DNA from: Dysgonamonadaceae bacterium
GTDB taxonomy: Bacteria > Bacteroidota > Bacteroidia > Bacteroidales > Azobacteroidaceae
Direction: 5' to 3'
DNA: 64,000 nt
Assembly: GCA_031260045.1 (NCBI GenBank)
Contig: JAIRKO010000054.1
Location: 82,520 to 146,519, forward strand
How positions within the stretch are numbered: position 1 is the first letter of the stretch; each line of letters starts with the position of its first letter. Below are positions 24,155-34,872 of this stretch, piece by piece. The notes beneath the pieces were generated by a model. It was not told where the DNA came from. It worked only from the letters and a program-made list of their open reading frames with translations, and ran no database searches. The translations under genes were made by a program, and so were the position numbers.

Positions 24155-25282
24155 TTACATATCAAACCCTTTTGTTAATTCTAATATTTTCGTTATTTCC
24201 TCTTTGAAAATATTAGCCATTTCGCCGTTTTTAATAGCAATCATTGCCTCTTTTCCCCAGTAAGAATATGTTGGAAATGGGTTCCATACCCAGTTATCGT
24301 TTTTTCTCGCAAAAAATGGTTTCAATTTCTCAAAAGTTTCGTCTTTTCTGATGTCACCTATGTGATTAACCCCAATAATGAAATTAGCAAGACCTCTTGT
24401 TTCAAATTCAAATCCGATTTTAAAAGTTTTCCATTTGGGATTCATTATTTGAAAGTCTGACAAAGATTCATTAACTCTGTCATATTCCTCCGATACATTA
24501 CTCAATCCCAATTCCTTACATATTTCAGATAGTTGAGGTAAAAAGATTTTATTGATTAAATAATTCTTTAAATAAGTTAAATTATCGGCAATAATAAATG
24601 TAGATTCTATATTCTTTGATAAAACATCTACAATTTCTTCTATATTTTTCGTACTCATATCTTGATTTGTTAATGATTTTAAATGATTAATATATTGATT
24701 TATAGTTTCTCTTACCATCGGAAAATGCACCCCAATACAAACACATTTTTCTAACCAAGTAATTATGTTTGTTTGATAAGAAATGGATTTATAATCAACA
24801 CCTTCACTACTTTGTTTAGTTGCTTCGTTACCCCCTAAAGTAAGATAGAAAATTTGATATTTGCTTTCGCCGTATTCTTTTGAGGCAAATATTTTATATC
24901 TTTTTAGTTGCTCCCATTGGTCTGCTGCATAAATTTTATTTTCAATGATAATAGCGTGATTTTCATTGTCTTTTATCAAAATATCTATTCGCCCTTCGTT
25001 TACAGAATATTCTGTAAATACATTCGCTTTTTCGATTTTGAAATTCTGTTTTATATCATCATTACAAAACATTTCAACAAAACATTTGAGTAATTTTGAC
25101 TTTAAACCATGCGTTCCGTTTGGATTAAGAAATTCAGCGAGAATTGCAGAATGAGTATTTTCATAATGATTTACACCACAAATTTTGAACATATTGAATC
25201 TACCCCCAAAAGCGTCCAATATTTCTGCATTTTTTTTGCTTATGATAGCAATTTGATTGAGTAAATTTCTAATATTATCCAT
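24155..25282 (-). CDS. PD-(D/E)XK nuclease superfamily protein (PDDEXK_4-like)
   Basis: A 375-residue protein with an N-terminal PD-(D/E)XK core: an early motif EILDAFGGRFNMFKI, then NEGRIDILIKDNENHAIIIE followed by NKIYAADQWEQLKRY, which supplies the Asp, Glu-x-Lys and downstream Gln expected of the fold. The C-terminal half (about 200-375) has no recognisable domain. Such proteins are often defence-associated or standalone and of unknown function. AT content is visibly higher than in the housekeeping genes nearby, and the gene sits beside gene remnants, which suggests horizontal acquisition. ATG 25282 was chosen because the preceding 11 codons are not conserved-looking. Confidence 0.8.
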   Translation of the reverse strand: MDNIRNLLNQIAIISKKNAEILDAFGGRFNMFKICGVNHYENTHSAILAEFLNPNGTHGLKSKLLKCFVEMFCNDDIKQNFKIEKANVFTEYSVNEGRIDILIKDNENHAIIIENKIYAADQWEQLKRYKIFASKEYGESKYQIFYLTLGGNEATKQSSEGVDYKSISYQTNIITWLEKCVCIGVHFPMVRETINQYINHLKSLTNQDMSTKNIEEIVDVLSKNIESTFIIADNLTYLKNYLINKIFLPQLSEICKELGLSNVSEEYDRVNESLSDFQIMNPKWKTFKIGFEFETRGLANFIIGVNHIGDIRKDETFEKLKPFFARKNDNWVWNPFPTYSYWGKEAMIAIKNGEMANIFKEEITKILELTKGFDM

Positions 25283-25396
25283 AATTCTCCTTTCTTTCTC
25301 CTCGCCTCCACACACCGCTTGATTATTTCCGTATCAATGCTCTGCAAAACCCAAAAATCAATCCGCAAATCTTCTTTCAAAACAAAATAAAAAACA

Positions 25397-25420
25397 CTTG
25401 ATAATTAATAAATTATCAAG
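25397..25420 (-). terminator. Rho-independent terminator of tRNA-Asp
   Basis: CTTGATAATT (25397-25406) pairs perfectly with AATTATCAAG (25411-25420) around a 4-base loop. On the minus strand it is followed by TGTTTTTTATTTTGTTTT. Confidence 0.8.
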
Positions 25421-25428
25421 CGTTCCGG

Positions 25429-25502
25429 CGGTATGGACGGGACTCGAACCCGCGACCCCATGCGTGACAGGCATGTATTCTAACCAGCTGAACTACCACA
25501 CC
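25429..25502 (-). tRNA. tRNA-Asp (anticodon GTC)
   Basis: On the minus strand the acceptor GGTGTGG pairs with CCATACC (one G-U), D arm GTTC...GAAT, anticodon stem ATGCC/GGCAT-like around TGTCACG (anticodon GTC), and T arm GCGGG/CCCGT around TTCGAGT. The discriminator is G. A likely promoter on the minus strand has a -7 element TACCTTCG near 25520-25530. Confidence 0.94.
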
Positions 25503-25704
25503 ATTTCTTAAATGCGGTTGCGAAGGTACAGCATTTTTTTTACTCCCACAACTTTTTTGCCAGGATTTTTTATCCGCTTTCCCATGACGAATATGGTTTT
25601 GCAAAAACATTCTTTGCATCAAGATCGGCGATCGGGTTATCTTCGTAAAATTCGCTGTTCCTTGTACATTTTCTATTTTTCGGCATATCAAAAGAGATTT
25701 TTCG

Positions 25705-25712
25705 TATATTTG
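25705..25712 (+). promoter_or_regulatory. -7 promoter element of mutS
   Basis: TATATTTG matches TAnnTTTG; the predicted start of transcription is about 40 bases before the mutS ATG at 25757. Confidence 0.65.
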
Positions 25713-25756
25713 CATACGATATTCGGCAGTAAATATAACAAAAACCCTGAAACGGA

Positions 25757-28366
25757 ATGCGCAAAGGAATCGTCGAAACTCCCCTGATGAAACAGTACAT
25801 CGAGATAAAATCCAAACATCCCGATGCTATTCTGTTGTTTCGTGTGGGAGATTTTTATGAAACTTTTGCGGACGATGCGATTACAAGCGCCGAAATTCTG
25901 GGTATTACACTCACACGCAGGGCTAACGGTCCGTCGCAGTTTGTGGAACTTGCCGGATTTCCCCATCACGCTCTGGATACTTATTTGCCTAAATTAGTGA
26001 GGGCGGGAAAACGGGTTGCCATTTGCGACCAACTGGAAAACCCGAAATTAACCAAAAAATTGGTCAAACGGGGAATTACCGAATTGGTTACTCCCGGCGT
26101 TTCCATTAGCGATAACTTATTAAATCACAAGGAAAATAATTTTCTCGCCGCAGTGCATTTGAATAAAAATGTCTGCGGCGTCGCTTTTTTCGACATTTCC
26201 ACAGGTGAATTTTTGACCGCCGAAGGTTCAAAGGATTACATCGACAAGTTGATTAACAACTTCGCGCCCAAAGAGGTTTTGATAGACCGGAATAAACGCA
26301 AGCAATTCGGCGAAACGTTTGACGGCAAACTGACGACTTTCGAGATGGACGACTGGATTTTCACGGAAGACACAGCCAAAGCCCGTTTGCTGAAACAGTT
26401 TGAAACCCAAAACCTGAAAGGGTTCGGTATTCAGCAGTTGAGAAACGGGATCGTCGCCGCCGGCGCTATCCTGTATTACCTTGATTTGACGCAGCATACG
26501 CAAATCGCACATGTTACCTCCATTTCCCGCATCGAAGAAGACCGTTATGTCCGTCTAGACCGCTTCACGGTTCGCAGCCTTGAGTTGCTGGAACCGATGA
26601 ACGAGGGCGGGAAATCGCTCCTTGACGTCCTCGACAAAACCGCTACGCCCATGGGCGCACGCCTGCTGAAACGTTGGATTGTTTTCCCCCTGAGAGACGC
26701 CAAACAAATCGAAAACAGGCTTTCGGTTGTCGAATATTTTTTCCAAAAACCCGAATTGAAGGAAATATTAGAAAAACAGTTTGCCTTGATTGGCGATTTG
26801 GAACGGATTATTTCCAAAGTTGCCGTCGGGCGCGTTAATCCAAGGGAAGTTATGCAGCTGAAAGTCGCTTTGAAAGCCATTGAACCGGTTAAGCAGGTTT
26901 GCTTGCAGGCGGATAATTTCAATCTGCAAAAAATAGGCGAACAGTTGAATCTCTGCGAGTTGATCCGAAACAAACTGGAGCGGGAAATAGCGCCCGATCC
27001 CCCAGCCCTGCTGAACAGAGGGAATGTGATTGCCAAAGGCGTCCATGAAGAACTTGATCGCCTGCGCGAAATCGCTTATTCGGGGAAAGATTATCTGTTG
27101 CAAATCCAGCAGCGGGAAAGCGAGACTACGGGAATCCCGTCGTTGAAAGTGAGTTACAACAACGTTTTCGGCTATTACATCGAAGTCCGAAACACGCATA
27201 AAGACAAGGTTCCGCCGGGTTGGATACGAAAACAAACCTTGACGCAAGCCGAAAGATACGTTACCGAAGAACTAAAAATTTATGAAGAAAAAATACTGGG
27301 CGCCGAGGATAAAATCATCGAACTGGAAACAAAACTTTTCGGTGAACTTGTATCGGAACTGATGGAATATATCGCTCCTGTCAAGGCAAACGCTCATCTG
27401 ATCGCTCGTATCGACTGCCTGCTGTCGCTGGCAAAGACGGCGCAGCGCAACAAATACATCCGCCCGCAAATCAATGAGGATAACGTATTGGAAATTAAAT
27501 CCGGACGCCATCCGGTCATTGAAACGCAACTGCCTGCGGACGAACCGTATATTCCCAACGATATTTACTTGGACGACAAAAAGCAGCAAATCATTATCAT
27601 CACCGGTCCGAATATGGCAGGGAAATCGGCTTTGCTGCGGCAAACCGCTCTGATTACCCTGATGGCGCAAATCGGGTCGTTTGTCCCTGCGGAATCGGCG
27701 GTCATCGGACTTGTGGATAAAATCTTCACTCGCGTGGGCGCAAGTGATAATATTTCCCTTGGGGAATCTACTTTTATGGTGGAAATGAACGAGGCAGCCA
27801 ACATTTTGAACAACCTTTCCGCAAAGAGCCTGATTCTTTTCGATGAACTGGGGCGCGGCACGTCGACCTACGACGGGATTTCCATCGCTTGGGCGATTGT
27901 CGAACATATTCACGAGCATCCGAAAGGGGCGGCAAAAACGCTTTTTGCCACTCATTACCACGAGTTAAACGAGATGGAAAAATCGTTCAAACGGATTAAA
28001 AATTACAATGTTTCCGTTAAGGAAGAAAACAACAGGGTGGTTTTCTTGCGGAAACTGGCGCGGGGCGGGAGTGAACACAGTTTCGGCATCCATGTGGCGA
28101 AAATGGCAGGAATGCCGCAAAGCATTGTAAAACGCGCCGGCGAAATTCTTGCACAATTAGAAACGGACAATCGCCAGTCGGGCATTGCCAAGCCGGTGGA
28201 ACTGTCGTCCGCGCGGGAGGGTTACCAACTGAATTTTTTCCATCTGGACGACCCCGTACTTTCCCAAGTTCGCGACGAAATAAACCATTTGGATATAAAC
28301 AATTTAACACCGATAGAGGCGCTGAATAAATTGAGCGAAATTAAACGGATTGTGAAAGGTGAATAG
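25757..28366 (+). CDS. mutS: DNA mismatch repair protein MutS
   Basis: An 869-residue mismatch-recognition ATPase. The N-terminal mismatch-binding domain has RVGDFYETF, with Phe33 and Glu35 as the Phe-x-Glu pair that contacts the mismatch. Core and clamp domains span about 250-580. The ATPase domain carries Walker [14 protein letters not shown] (about 616-628), the segment [16 protein letters not shown], Walker [17 protein letters not shown] (about 692) and [11 protein letters not shown]. The C-terminal dimerisation tail is present. Full length and intact, so the strain is not an obvious mismatch-repair mutator. It is monocistronic, convergent with rnhB. Confidence 0.97.
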   Translation: MRKGIVETPLMKQYIEIKSKHPDAILLFRVGDFYETFADDAITSAEILGITLTRRANGPSQFVELAGFPHHALDTYLPKLVRAGKRVAICDQLENPKLTKKLVKRGITELVTPGVSISDNLLNHKENNFLAAVHLNKNVCGVAFFDISTGEFLTAEGSKDYIDKLINNFAPKEVLIDRNKRKQFGETFDGKLTTFEMDDWIFTEDTAKARLLKQFETQNLKGFGIQQLRNGIVAAGAILYYLDLTQHTQIAHVTSISRIEEDRYVRLDRFTVRSLELLEPMNEGGKSLLDVLDKTATPMGARLLKRWIVFPLRDAKQIENRLSVVEYFFQKPELKEILEKQFALIGDLERIISKVAVGRVNPREVMQLKVALKAIEPVKQVCLQADNFNLQKIGEQLNLCELIRNKLEREIAPDPPALLNRGNVIAKGVHEELDRLREIAYSGKDYLLQIQQRESETTGIPSLKVSYNNVFGYYIEVRNTHKDKVPPGWIRKQTLTQAERYVTEELKIYEEKILGAEDKIIELETKLFGELVSELMEYIAPVKANAHLIARIDCLLSLAKTAQRNKYIRPQINEDNVLEIKSGRHPVIETQLPADEPYIPNDIYLDDKKQQIIIITGPNMAGKSALLRQTALITLMAQIGSFVPAESAVIGLVDKIFTRVGASDNISLGESTFMVEMNEAANILNNLSAKSLILFDELGRGTSTYDGISIAWAIVEHIHEHPKGAAKTLFATHYHELNEMEKSFKRIKNYNVSVKEENNRVVFLRKLARGGSEHSFGIHVAKMAGMPQSIVKRAGEILAQLETDNRQSGIAKPVELSSAREGYQLNFFHLDDPVLSQVRDEINHLDINNLTPIEALNKLSEIKRIVKGE

Positions 28367-28381
28367 CCCAGCAAACATTTT

Positions 28382-28996
28382 TTATTCTCCAAAAAGCGAT
28401 GGAAAAATTCCGTCCGTATCCGGCAAAAGCCTGAAACTCATTCGATGATAAGGCGTAACGCCGATTTCGGCAATCGCCCGCCGGTGCTTCCGCGTCGGAT
28501 AACCTTTATTATTATTCCAGTCGTATTGCGGAAATTCTTCATGCAGACGAAGCATATATTCGTCGCGGTGCGTTTTTGCCAAAACGGAAGCGGCGGCGAT
28601 GGAAAGGTATTTGCCGTCGCCTTTTACGATGGTTGTATGCGGAATGTCTTTGTATTTTTTGAAACGGTTGCCGTCAACCAACAAATGTTGCGGACAAAAG
28701 TGCAATTGGTCTAATGCTCTGTGCATGGCAAGTATGGATGCATTGAGAATGTTTATTTTATCTATTTCTTCAGCTGATACGGTTCCTATCGCCCAAGCCA
28801 AAGCCGTTTTTTCAATCTCCGGGCGCAAAGCGTCGCGCTGTTTTTCGGATAATTGTTTGGAATCGTTCAATTCTTCACATTCAAAATCCGACGGAAGGAT
28901 AACGGCTGCCGCAAAAACCGCACCGGCGAGGCAACCTCGCCCGGCTTCGTCGCAACCGGCTTCAATCAGGTTTTTATTTAGGTAAGGCAGGAGCAT
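28382..28996 (-). CDS. rnhB: Ribonuclease HII
   Basis: A 204-residue endonuclease that cleaves the RNA strand of RNA-DNA hybrids and removes single ribonucleotides. The catalytic acidic residues are Asp16 and Glu17 (AGCDEAGRG), Asp108 (LLVDGNRF) and Asp145 (AKTHRDEYM). The conserved ending [14 protein letters not shown] and TPYHRMSF is present. It follows fusA on the same strand after a terminator hairpin, so it may depend on read-through or its own weak promoter. Confidence 0.96.
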   Translation of the reverse strand: MLLPYLNKNLIEAGCDEAGRGCLAGAVFAAAVILPSDFECEELNDSKQLSEKQRDALRPEIEKTALAWAIGTVSAEEIDKINILNASILAMHRALDQLHFCPQHLLVDGNRFKKYKDIPHTTIVKGDGKYLSIAAASVLAKTHRDEYMLRLHEEFPQYDWNNNKGYPTRKHRRAIAEIGVTPYHRMSFRLLPDTDGIFPSLFGE

Positions 28997-29016
28997 TTTA
29001 TTTTTTGCATATTCCT

Positions 29017-29053
29017 AAAAAAAGCGAAAATGGAAACTCCCTTCTCGCTTTTT
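29017..29053 (-). terminator. Terminator after fusA
   Basis: On the minus strand AAAAAGCGA and TCGCTTTTT flank a loop with additional short pairing and are followed by further Ts, about 30 bases after the fusA stop. Confidence 0.65.
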
Positions 29054-29084
29054 AATATACACTTACACGTTATTTTGAAATGTT

Positions 29085-31214
29085 TTACTTTATCAAATCA
29101 ACCCTGCCTTTCACCTCCGTCAATACCGCGCGCGCAATCGAAGGGGAAACTTCTTCGTAATGCGAGAACGACATGGCGCTTGTAGCGCGTCCCGAAGTAA
29201 TCGTGCGCAAAGAGGTTACATAACCGAACATTTCCGAAAGCGGCGCAAGGGCTTTCACAATTCTCGCACCTGTGCGGTTGGTATCCATGCCTTCGATTTG
29301 TCCACGTCGTTTGTTCAAATCGCCGATAACATCGCCCATATTTTCTTCCGGCGTAATCACTTCGATACGCATAATCGGCTCTTTCAAAACCGGGGCGGCT
29401 TTTTCACAAGCGCTTTTGAACGCCTGCATCGCACAGATTTCAAATGACAACTGGTCGGAATCCACCGGATGATACGAACCGTCGATAACAGTTACTTTCA
29501 AACCGTCTAAGGCATAGCCGGCTAACACCCCGTTTTTCATCGCGCGTTGGAAACCTTTCTGGATGGAAGGGATATATTCTTTCGGGATATTCCCGCCTTT
29601 TACTTCGTCTTCAAATTGCAAATCGTCTTCAAAAGCGGCATCTTTAGGCTCAACGCGAATAATCATATCGGCAAATTTACCGCGACCGCCGGTTTGTTTC
29701 TTATAAACTTCGCGCAATTCCACCACTTGGGTAATCGCTTCCTTGTAAGATACCTGCGGACGCCCCTGATTACATTCCACCTTAAATTCACGTTTCAGGC
29801 GGTCGATAATGATTTCCAAATGGAGTTCGCCCATCCCCGAAATAACGGTTTGACCGGTTTCTTCATCGGTTTTTACGGTAAAAGTCGGATCTTCTTCCGC
29901 CAACTTACCCAAGCCGATGCCTAATTTATCCAAATCCTTTTGCGTTTTCGGTTCGACGGCAATTCCGATAACCGGTTCGGGGAAATCCATAGATTCCAGC
30001 ACTATCGGGTGATTTTCGTCGCACAAAGTATCGCCGGTACGAATATCTTTAAATCCGACCCCCGCGCCGATGTCCCCGCAACCAATAAATTCTTTCGGAT
30101 TTTGCTTGTTGGAGTGCATCTGGAAAAGGCGGGAAATACGTTCTTTTTTGCCCGAACGAGTATTATAAACATAAGAACCGGCGTCAAGGTCGCCCGAATA
30201 AACGCGGAAAAAACAAAGGCGTCCGACATACGGATCGGTTGCAATCTTGAACGCCAAAGCGCAAAACGGTTCCGAAGAACTCGGTTTGCGAGTAATTATT
30301 TTTTCGGGATCATCCGGGTCTGCGCCTTCAATAGCCGGCGTATCAACCGGACTGGGAAGATAAGCGCAAGCGGCGTCCAAAAGTGGTTGCACGCCTTTAT
30401 TCTTAAATGACGAACCGCAAATCATCGGGTTAATTTGCATCGAAAGCGTTCCTTTGCGAAGCGCGGCGTGGATTTCATCTTCCGTAATAGTTGATGGGTC
30501 GTCGAAATATTTTTCCATTAAAGTATCGTCAACTTCCGCCAAAGTTTCGAGCATTTTATCGCGCCATTCCTGCGCTTCGTTTACAAATTCCGCCGGGATT
30601 TCCTCTACAGAATAATCGGCGCCCATTTTTTCGTCGTGCCAATAAAGCGCTTTCATCTTAACCAGGTCAATAATACCCCTGAAATGTTCTTCAGCGCCGA
30701 TGGGAATTTGAATTGGACACGGATTTGCGCCCAACACTTTTTTTACTTGGTGAACGACTTCAAAAAAGTTCGCCCCCGAACGGTCCATTTTATTCACATA
30801 CCCAATTCGAGGTACATGATATTTATCAGCCTGCCGCCACACGGTTTCCGATTGCGGTTCAACGCCTCCCACCGCGCAAAAAGTAGCCACCGCGCCGTCC
30901 AGAATACGGAGCGAACGTTCCACTTCGACCGTGAAATCGACATGTCCCGGCGTATCAATCAAATTGATTTTATATGTATCGCCTGCATATTTCCAGTTGG
31001 CGGTTGTTGCCGCAGAAGTGATGGTAATCCCGCGCTCCTGCTCCTGTTCCATCCAGTCCATTGTTGCGGCACCGTCGTGTACTTCGCCTATTTTGTGGGT
31101 AAGTCCCGTATAATACAAGATACGTTCCGACGTGGTTGTTTTACCGGCATCAATGTGAGCCATGATGCCGAGATTTCGAGTGAATTTTAATAAGTTATTA
31201 TCCGAATTTGCCAT
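29085..31214 (-). CDS. fusA: Translation elongation factor G
   Basis: A 709-residue translational GTPase for ribosomal translocation. G-domain motifs: G1 [18 protein letters not shown]2 in [12 protein letters not shown]3 DTPGHVDF and G4 NKMDR. Later domains include [20 protein letters not shown] and the C-terminal [20 protein letters not shown], where YVT and SGR are usual EF-G landmarks. It is the third gene of the str operon (rpsL-rpsG-fusA) but is separated from rpsG by 212 bases that contain a repeat copy; the usual downstream rpsJ ribosomal cluster is absent and rnhB follows instead. Confidence 0.97.
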   Translation of the reverse strand: MANSDNNLLKFTRNLGIMAHIDAGKTTTSERILYYTGLTHKIGEVHDGAATMDWMEQEQERGITITSAATTANWKYAGDTYKINLIDTPGHVDFTVEVERSLRILDGAVATFCAVGGVEPQSETVWRQADKYHVPRIGYVNKMDRSGANFFEVVHQVKKVLGANPCPIQIPIGAEEHFRGIIDLVKMKALYWHDEKMGADYSVEEIPAEFVNEAQEWRDKMLETLAEVDDTLMEKYFDDPSTITEDEIHAALRKGTLSMQINPMICGSSFKNKGVQPLLDAACAYLPSPVDTPAIEGADPDDPEKIITRKPSSSEPFCALAFKIATDPYVGRLCFFRVYSGDLDAGSYVYNTRSGKKERISRLFQMHSNKQNPKEFIGCGDIGAGVGFKDIRTGDTLCDENHPIVLESMDFPEPVIGIAVEPKTQKDLDKLGIGLGKLAEEDPTFTVKTDEETGQTVISGMGELHLEIIIDRLKREFKVECNQGRPQVSYKEAITQVVELREVYKKQTGGRGKFADMIIRVEPKDAAFEDDLQFEDEVKGGNIPKEYIPSIQKGFQRAMKNGVLAGYALDGLKVTVIDGSYHPVDSDQLSFEICAMQAFKSACEKAAPVLKEPIMRIEVITPEENMGDVIGDLNKRRGQIEGMDTNRTGARIVKALAPLSEMFGYVTSLRTITSGRATSAMSFSHYEEVSPSIARAVLTEVKGRVDLIK

Positions 31215-31273
31215 TACAAAAAAATTTTACCTTTATATAATTCCTTTAAGTATTGTCTAAATTTATAAATCAT

Positions 31274-31332
31274 CCATCATTGCGGGCGTAGCGTAGCGCA
31301 ATCCACGACAAAGCGGTGAAGCAATCCAGATA
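31274..31332. repeat. Palindromic repeat copy inside the str operon
   Basis: CATCATTGCGGGCGTAGCG, then CAATCC, AAAGCGGTGAAGCAATCCAGA: a left-arm copy of the window-wide repeat lying between rpsG and fusA. Transcription of fusA from the rpsL promoter must pass through it. Confidence 0.7.
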
Positions 31333-31426
31333 GATTTATTGTATGATTTATTTGCAAACAATTTTAAAGGAGGCTTTGACAAAACAAAGTTATTCAGGTG
31401 TTGTTTCTATTTATTCAGGGATGGAA

Positions 31427-31903
31427 TTAAAATCTGAAATGCGCAAACGCCCTGTTTGCTTCCGCCATTCTGTGCATATCTTCTTTCCTTTTGAACGCGC
31501 CGCCCTGATTGTTAAACGCATCCACGATTTCAGCCGATAATTTTTCGGACATGGATTTACCCGCTCTTTTGCGGGAAAAAGCAATCATGTTTTTCATCGA
31601 AACCGATTCTTTACGTTCGGGACGAACTTCGGTAGGAACCTGAAACGTTGCGCCGCCAATCCGGCGGGATTTTACTTCCACAAGCGGGGTGATATTGTCA
31701 AGCGCTTGTTTCCACACCTCAAGGGGAGATTTTTGCTCATTAGGTAATTTCGTCTTTACATTTTCCAATGCAGTATAAAAAATGTCGAAAGCAATGCTTT
31801 TTTTGCCGTCGTACATTAAGTGGTTTACAAATTTTGTAACCTTCTGATCGCCAAAAACGGGATCGGGTAAGATCCGTCTTCTCTTTGGTTTAGTTTTTCT
31901 CAT
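31427..31903 (-). CDS. rpsG: 30S ribosomal protein S7
   Basis: A 158-residue S7, the primary binder of the 3' domain of 16S rRNA. The N-terminal [20 protein letters not shown], the core [19 protein letters not shown], and the [18 protein letters not shown] segment are diagnostic; the C-terminal helix [16 protein letters not shown] is intact. It is the second gene of the str operon, 111 bases after rpsL; that gap is AT-rich and shows no gene. Confidence 0.98.
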   Translation of the reverse strand: MRKTKPKRRRILPDPVFGDQKVTKFVNHLMYDGKKSIAFDIFYTALENVKTKLPNEQKSPLEVWKQALDNITPLVEVKSRRIGGATFQVPTEVRPERKESVSMKNMIAFSRKRAGKSMSEKLSAEIVDAFNNQGGAFKRKEDMHRMAEANRAFAHFRF

Positions 31904-32014
31904 TTTGCTGAAATTTTATTTTAATCGGTTGTTAACTTTCGGTCGCTTCAACAAATTCCTCCGAATTTATTTACTCAACCTTGATTTATTCAATTGCGAA
32001 TTTCGCGTTCGTAA

Positions 32015-32419
32015 TTATTTTTTTTCTGCGGCTGCCGGCGCTTTACCGCCTTTCGGACGTTTGGCGCCGTATTTGGATCGCCTTTGCGTGCGACCGTTTA
32101 CGCCTGCGGTGTCCAAAGTTCCGCGTATAACGTGATAGCGAACTCCCGGAAGGTCTTTTACACGACCGCCCCTCACCAATACGATGGAGTGTTCCTGTAA
32201 ATTATGACCTTCGCCCGGAATGTAGGCATTCACTTCTTTTGAGCTGGTCAAACGGACGCGGGCTACTTTACGCATGGCAGAATTCGGTTTCTTGGGCGTT
32301 GTGGTATAAACCCTCACGCACACGCCGCGCCTTTGCGGACACGCATCCAAAGCGGGGGATTTTCCTTTTTCAACCAAAACTTTCCGTCCTTTTCTTACTA
32401 ATTGTTGAATTGTGGGCAT
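32015..32419 (-). CDS. rpsL: 30S ribosomal protein S12
   Basis: A 134-residue S12 of the decoding centre. [13 protein letters not shown], the conserved loop [19 protein letters not shown] (containing the lysine pair where streptomycin-resistance changes usually occur, here wild type), and [19 protein letters not shown] are present. The C-terminus carries a short lysine/alanine tail ([11 protein letters not shown]). First gene of the str operon, with its own TAAATTTG promoter. Confidence 0.98.
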   Translation of the reverse strand: MPTIQQLVRKGRKVLVEKGKSPALDACPQRRGVCVRVYTTTPKKPNSAMRKVARVRLTSSKEVNAYIPGEGHNLQEHSIVLVRGGRVKDLPGVRYHVIRGTLDTAGVNGRTQRRSKYGAKRPKGGKAPAAAEKK

Positions 32420-32461
32420 TGTTTATTGTTTTATTATTTATTTAATTCCGAAATAGGGCGG

Positions 32462-32469
32462 CAAATTTA
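32462..32469 (-). promoter_or_regulatory. -7 promoter element of the rpsL-rpsG-fusA operon
   Basis: On the minus strand TAAATTTG fits TAnnTTTG, about 43 bases upstream of the rpsL start codon. Confidence 0.65.
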
Positions 32470-32624
32470 GGGATAATTATTAAAAAAGCAACAGATTATT
32501 GAAAAAAAAATTACATTTTGCCGTATAAAATTGTACAAAATAGCATCAAAAGGCTTATAAAACGGTGGGGTTCAAAAACCATTCATCCCACGCTTACTTT
32601 ACCAGCAACGCAAAACACCGCGAT

Positions 32625-32714
32625 CATCATTGTGAAGCGCAAAGCGGTGAAGCAATCCGGAATTGCGTTGCGGTTTTCTCTGAATTGCTTCAGGCTTTGT
32701 CTTTGCAACGACGT
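32625..32714. repeat. Full palindromic repeat copy between rpsL and the S41 protease gene
   Basis: Left arm ATCATCATTGTGAAGCGC, AAAGCGGTGAAGCAATCC; right arm TGAATTGCTTCAGGC, TTTGCAACGACGTG. The arms can pair over most of their length. The rest of the 322-base gap 32420-32741 holds the rpsL promoter and otherwise AT-rich sequence with no gene. Confidence 0.75.
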
Positions 32715-32741
32715 GTACGGCTTTTAACCCCACAGCACCCA

Positions 32742-33818
32742 TTAATCATTATCCCTCAATAATTCCCGCGCTGCCTCAATCAACGAATCTTTCCCATCCA
32801 CCGCATCAAGAACTTCCTGATTGATGAAAATATCAGGGTCGATACCAAATTCGATTTGCCGTTTGTCCGCATCAAAATTCGGGCAAGCCGAAAACCGCAC
32901 CGACCAGCCGTTGGGCAGTTCGGACGAAAGCGGCAACCCTCCGCCGCCGCCCGTACGGTCGCCCAAAATCCGTACATTCGGGCAATACCGCATCGCGCTC
33001 ACAAACTCGTTGGCGGCGCTGAAACATCTCCGGTTGGTCAGCACGACGACCGGTTTCAGGTAGCGCAGTCGCGGCGAGGGTTCGATGTATTTTTCTTTCA
33101 ATTCGGAAAAATCATTGTGCTTTTTCCCCGTTTTGTATTGGTAGTAACCCACCAAAGTCCTTTTGTCCAGAAAGCGGGACACGAGTTTGTCAACATTGGT
33201 CAACGCCCCGCCGCCGTTGTTCCTCACGTCGAAAATAACGCCATTGCAGTCTTTCATTTTATGGATAATGTAGTCCAAATTGGCGTCGCCAACGGTATTC
33301 ATAAAACTGCCGTAATATATGTAACCCGTGTTATCGTCCAGAATTTTATACCTGAAACTCCCGGCAATCGCATAATCGGGTCTTAAATAATTGTTTTCCA
33401 CCAAATCGGCGTCGAAATTGTCGGGAAAATCTTCAAACCATTTCCAGTAACGCCCCACATCAAAGGGCGTGTAGAGATTGACATGCCCGTCTTTCAACTC
33501 CTGCAGCATCCGGTTCAAAAGCGCAAACAACGTATCCTGATTCATGGTATCCTTGACTTGCAGGGCATATTCCGCGTGGATTTTGTCCCAATCAACTTCC
33601 TTGTATTCAAAAAAACAATACCGCTCATCCATGATTTTCCATAACGCTTCAAAATTTCCGCGCGGATTGTTTGGATATTCTTCTATATTTTCCAGACAGG
33701 AAGAAAACAGCAGGGAAAAACACGTAGCTGCGACGGCGCGAAGATACGGAGAAAGCCAATGTAACCTCGTGTTTTTGCGCTTTTTCGCTTTTGTGTTGAT
33801 GGGGATTATTTTATTCAT
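32742..33818 (-). CDS. S41-family peptidase, predicted lipoprotein
   Basis: A 358-residue envelope protein. A basic N-terminus and hydrophobic segment lead to a lipobox-like LLFSSC, so it is probably lipidated. The C-terminal half is a tail-specific protease (S41) domain: GVIFDVRNNGGGALTNVDKL, VVLTNRRCFSAANEFVSAMR with the catalytic serine in the S-A-A-N segment, and LGDRTGGGGGLP. The N-terminal half (about 30-150) is the S41-associated region with a tryptophan-rich WKWFEDFPDNFDAD. No PDZ domain is evident. ATG 33818 is preferred to 33848. It stands alone between repeat copies. The substrate is unknown. Confidence 0.85.
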   Translation of the reverse strand: MNKIIPINTKAKKRKNTRLHWLSPYLRAVAATCFSLLFSSCLENIEEYPNNPRGNFEALWKIMDERYCFFEYKEVDWDKIHAEYALQVKDTMNQDTLFALLNRMLQELKDGHVNLYTPFDVGRYWKWFEDFPDNFDADLVENNYLRPDYAIAGSFRYKILDDNTGYIYYGSFMNTVGDANLDYIIHKMKDCNGVIFDVRNNGGGALTNVDKLVSRFLDKRTLVGYYQYKTGKKHNDFSELKEKYIEPSPRLRYLKPVVVLTNRRCFSAANEFVSAMRYCPNVRILGDRTGGGGGLPLSSELPNGWSVRFSACPNFDADKRQIEFGIDPDIFINQEVLDAVDGKDSLIEAARELLRDND

Positions 33819-33832
33819 ATTATAACAATGTT

Positions 33833-33907
33833 TTCTGGATTGCTGCACCGCTACACGTTTTGCAGGGGATTGCGGGTTTCCGCTCCGCTACGCCCGCAAT
33901 GATGGCG
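33833..33907. repeat. Palindromic repeat copy between the S41 and DUF3316-like genes
   Basis: TTCTGGATTGCTGCACCGC followed by GGGGATTGCGGG and CGCTACGCCCGCAATGATGGCG; it appears to be the right-arm half in this orientation, mixed with the GGATTGCGGG variant seen at 3669 and 31276. Confidence 0.6.
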
Positions 33908-34002
33908 ATGAGCGAAACCGTCCCGACATCTCCGAGACGCTTTCGACAGGTTGAGAAACCGTCCTGACGTCTCCGGGAAGCTTGCGCAATTTGCGCAAAT
34001 CG

Positions 34003-34872
34003 CTATTTAAAAACGGTCGCCTGATTCCTGTTTTCCTTTTTCCCTGCCCTGACGCTGTAAAAGTTTTTGGAAATACCCGCATAAAAAGTATTTGAATAAT
34101 ATTGCGTGAGCAAATGATTGATTTTCGTCCGATAAAACGAATGGACATAAGTCGCGCGAAGCGTAATCCGGTTCAGCGGCAACTCGACGGACAGGATGTT
34201 TTTTAACGCCGAATGATTACGAAAAGACGACGCAAAAAATATATTTTCATTACCATCCAAATAATAATAGGACTGTCCGAACTGCGGGGCAAACAACATT
34301 CTAATCGCCGGAAAACCAAGCTGATACCTGAACCGGACGGGTTGCGATTTGAGCATTAACCGATAAGCCGCTATCCCCGAAACGCCCAAATTGAGGTTCA
34401 TTTTCAACGAGATGGGATTGTTCTGGTTCCGGCTGTTGTAGATGCCGCCGATGAAAATGCCAGCTTGCGTCCCCGCAAATACCTGAAAATTTTCGGTTAA
34501 ATCGAACCGGTAATGAAAGGCGTAATCGGCTTCCGAAAATAAGGTCAGATTGTACGCCGTTTCCGTTCCGTTCAGCGTTTGAGATACATCGGTGAAATAC
34601 TGCTGCTGAAAGGAAATTTTTCCGTCGTTCCATTTCAGCATTTGCATTGCTTCATACATAAATCCGAAATTCAAGCCTCTGTATTTTAAAGGCGAAAGGT
34701 AAGAATCGAAAACGCCGACCGTTCCAACGCCCGCCGAACGGGAAACGTATTTCAGGCGCACCGGCTGCCCGTTCCCGAAGAGCGAAACCGACAGGAGGCA
34801 AAAGGCGAAAAGGAGCAGCCATTTTTGCCATTTCGCGTTAAAACAAGCGTTGCTGTCCTGTGATTTCATCAA
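34003..34872 (-). CDS. Secreted or outer-membrane beta-barrel-like protein (DUF3316-like)
   Basis: A 289-residue protein with a signal peptide near residues 14-36 (KWQKWLLLFAFCLLSVSLFG). The mature part consists of alternating beta-strand-like segments (YAFHYRFDLTENFQVFAG, RATYVHSFYRTKINHLLTQY), fitting a small outer-membrane barrel. From memory it resembles Bacteroidales DUF3316 proteins found beside topoisomerase IV genes, but I cannot confirm this. Its start overlaps the end of parC by 35 bases, so it is co-translated with parC despite the lack of an evident functional link. Confidence 0.7.
   Translation of the reverse strand: MMKSQDSNACFNAKWQKWLLLFAFCLLSVSLFGNGQPVRLKYVSRSAGVGTVGVFDSYLSPLKYRGLNFGFMYEAMQMLKWNDGKISFQQQYFTDVSQTLNGTETAYNLTLFSEADYAFHYRFDLTENFQVFAGTQAGIFIGGIYNSRNQNNPISLKMNLNLGVSGIAAYRLMLKSQPVRFRYQLGFPAIRMLFAPQFGQSYYYLDGNENIFFASSFRNHSALKNILSVELPLNRITLRATYVHSFYRTKINHLLTQYYSNTFYAGISKNFYSVRAGKKENRNQATVFK

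Noticed and set aside
25416..25715. 99-codon frame across tRNA-Asp and the mutS upstream region
   Set aside because: It is translated through the tRNA gene on the same strand; the cloverleaf and terminator explain the sequence.
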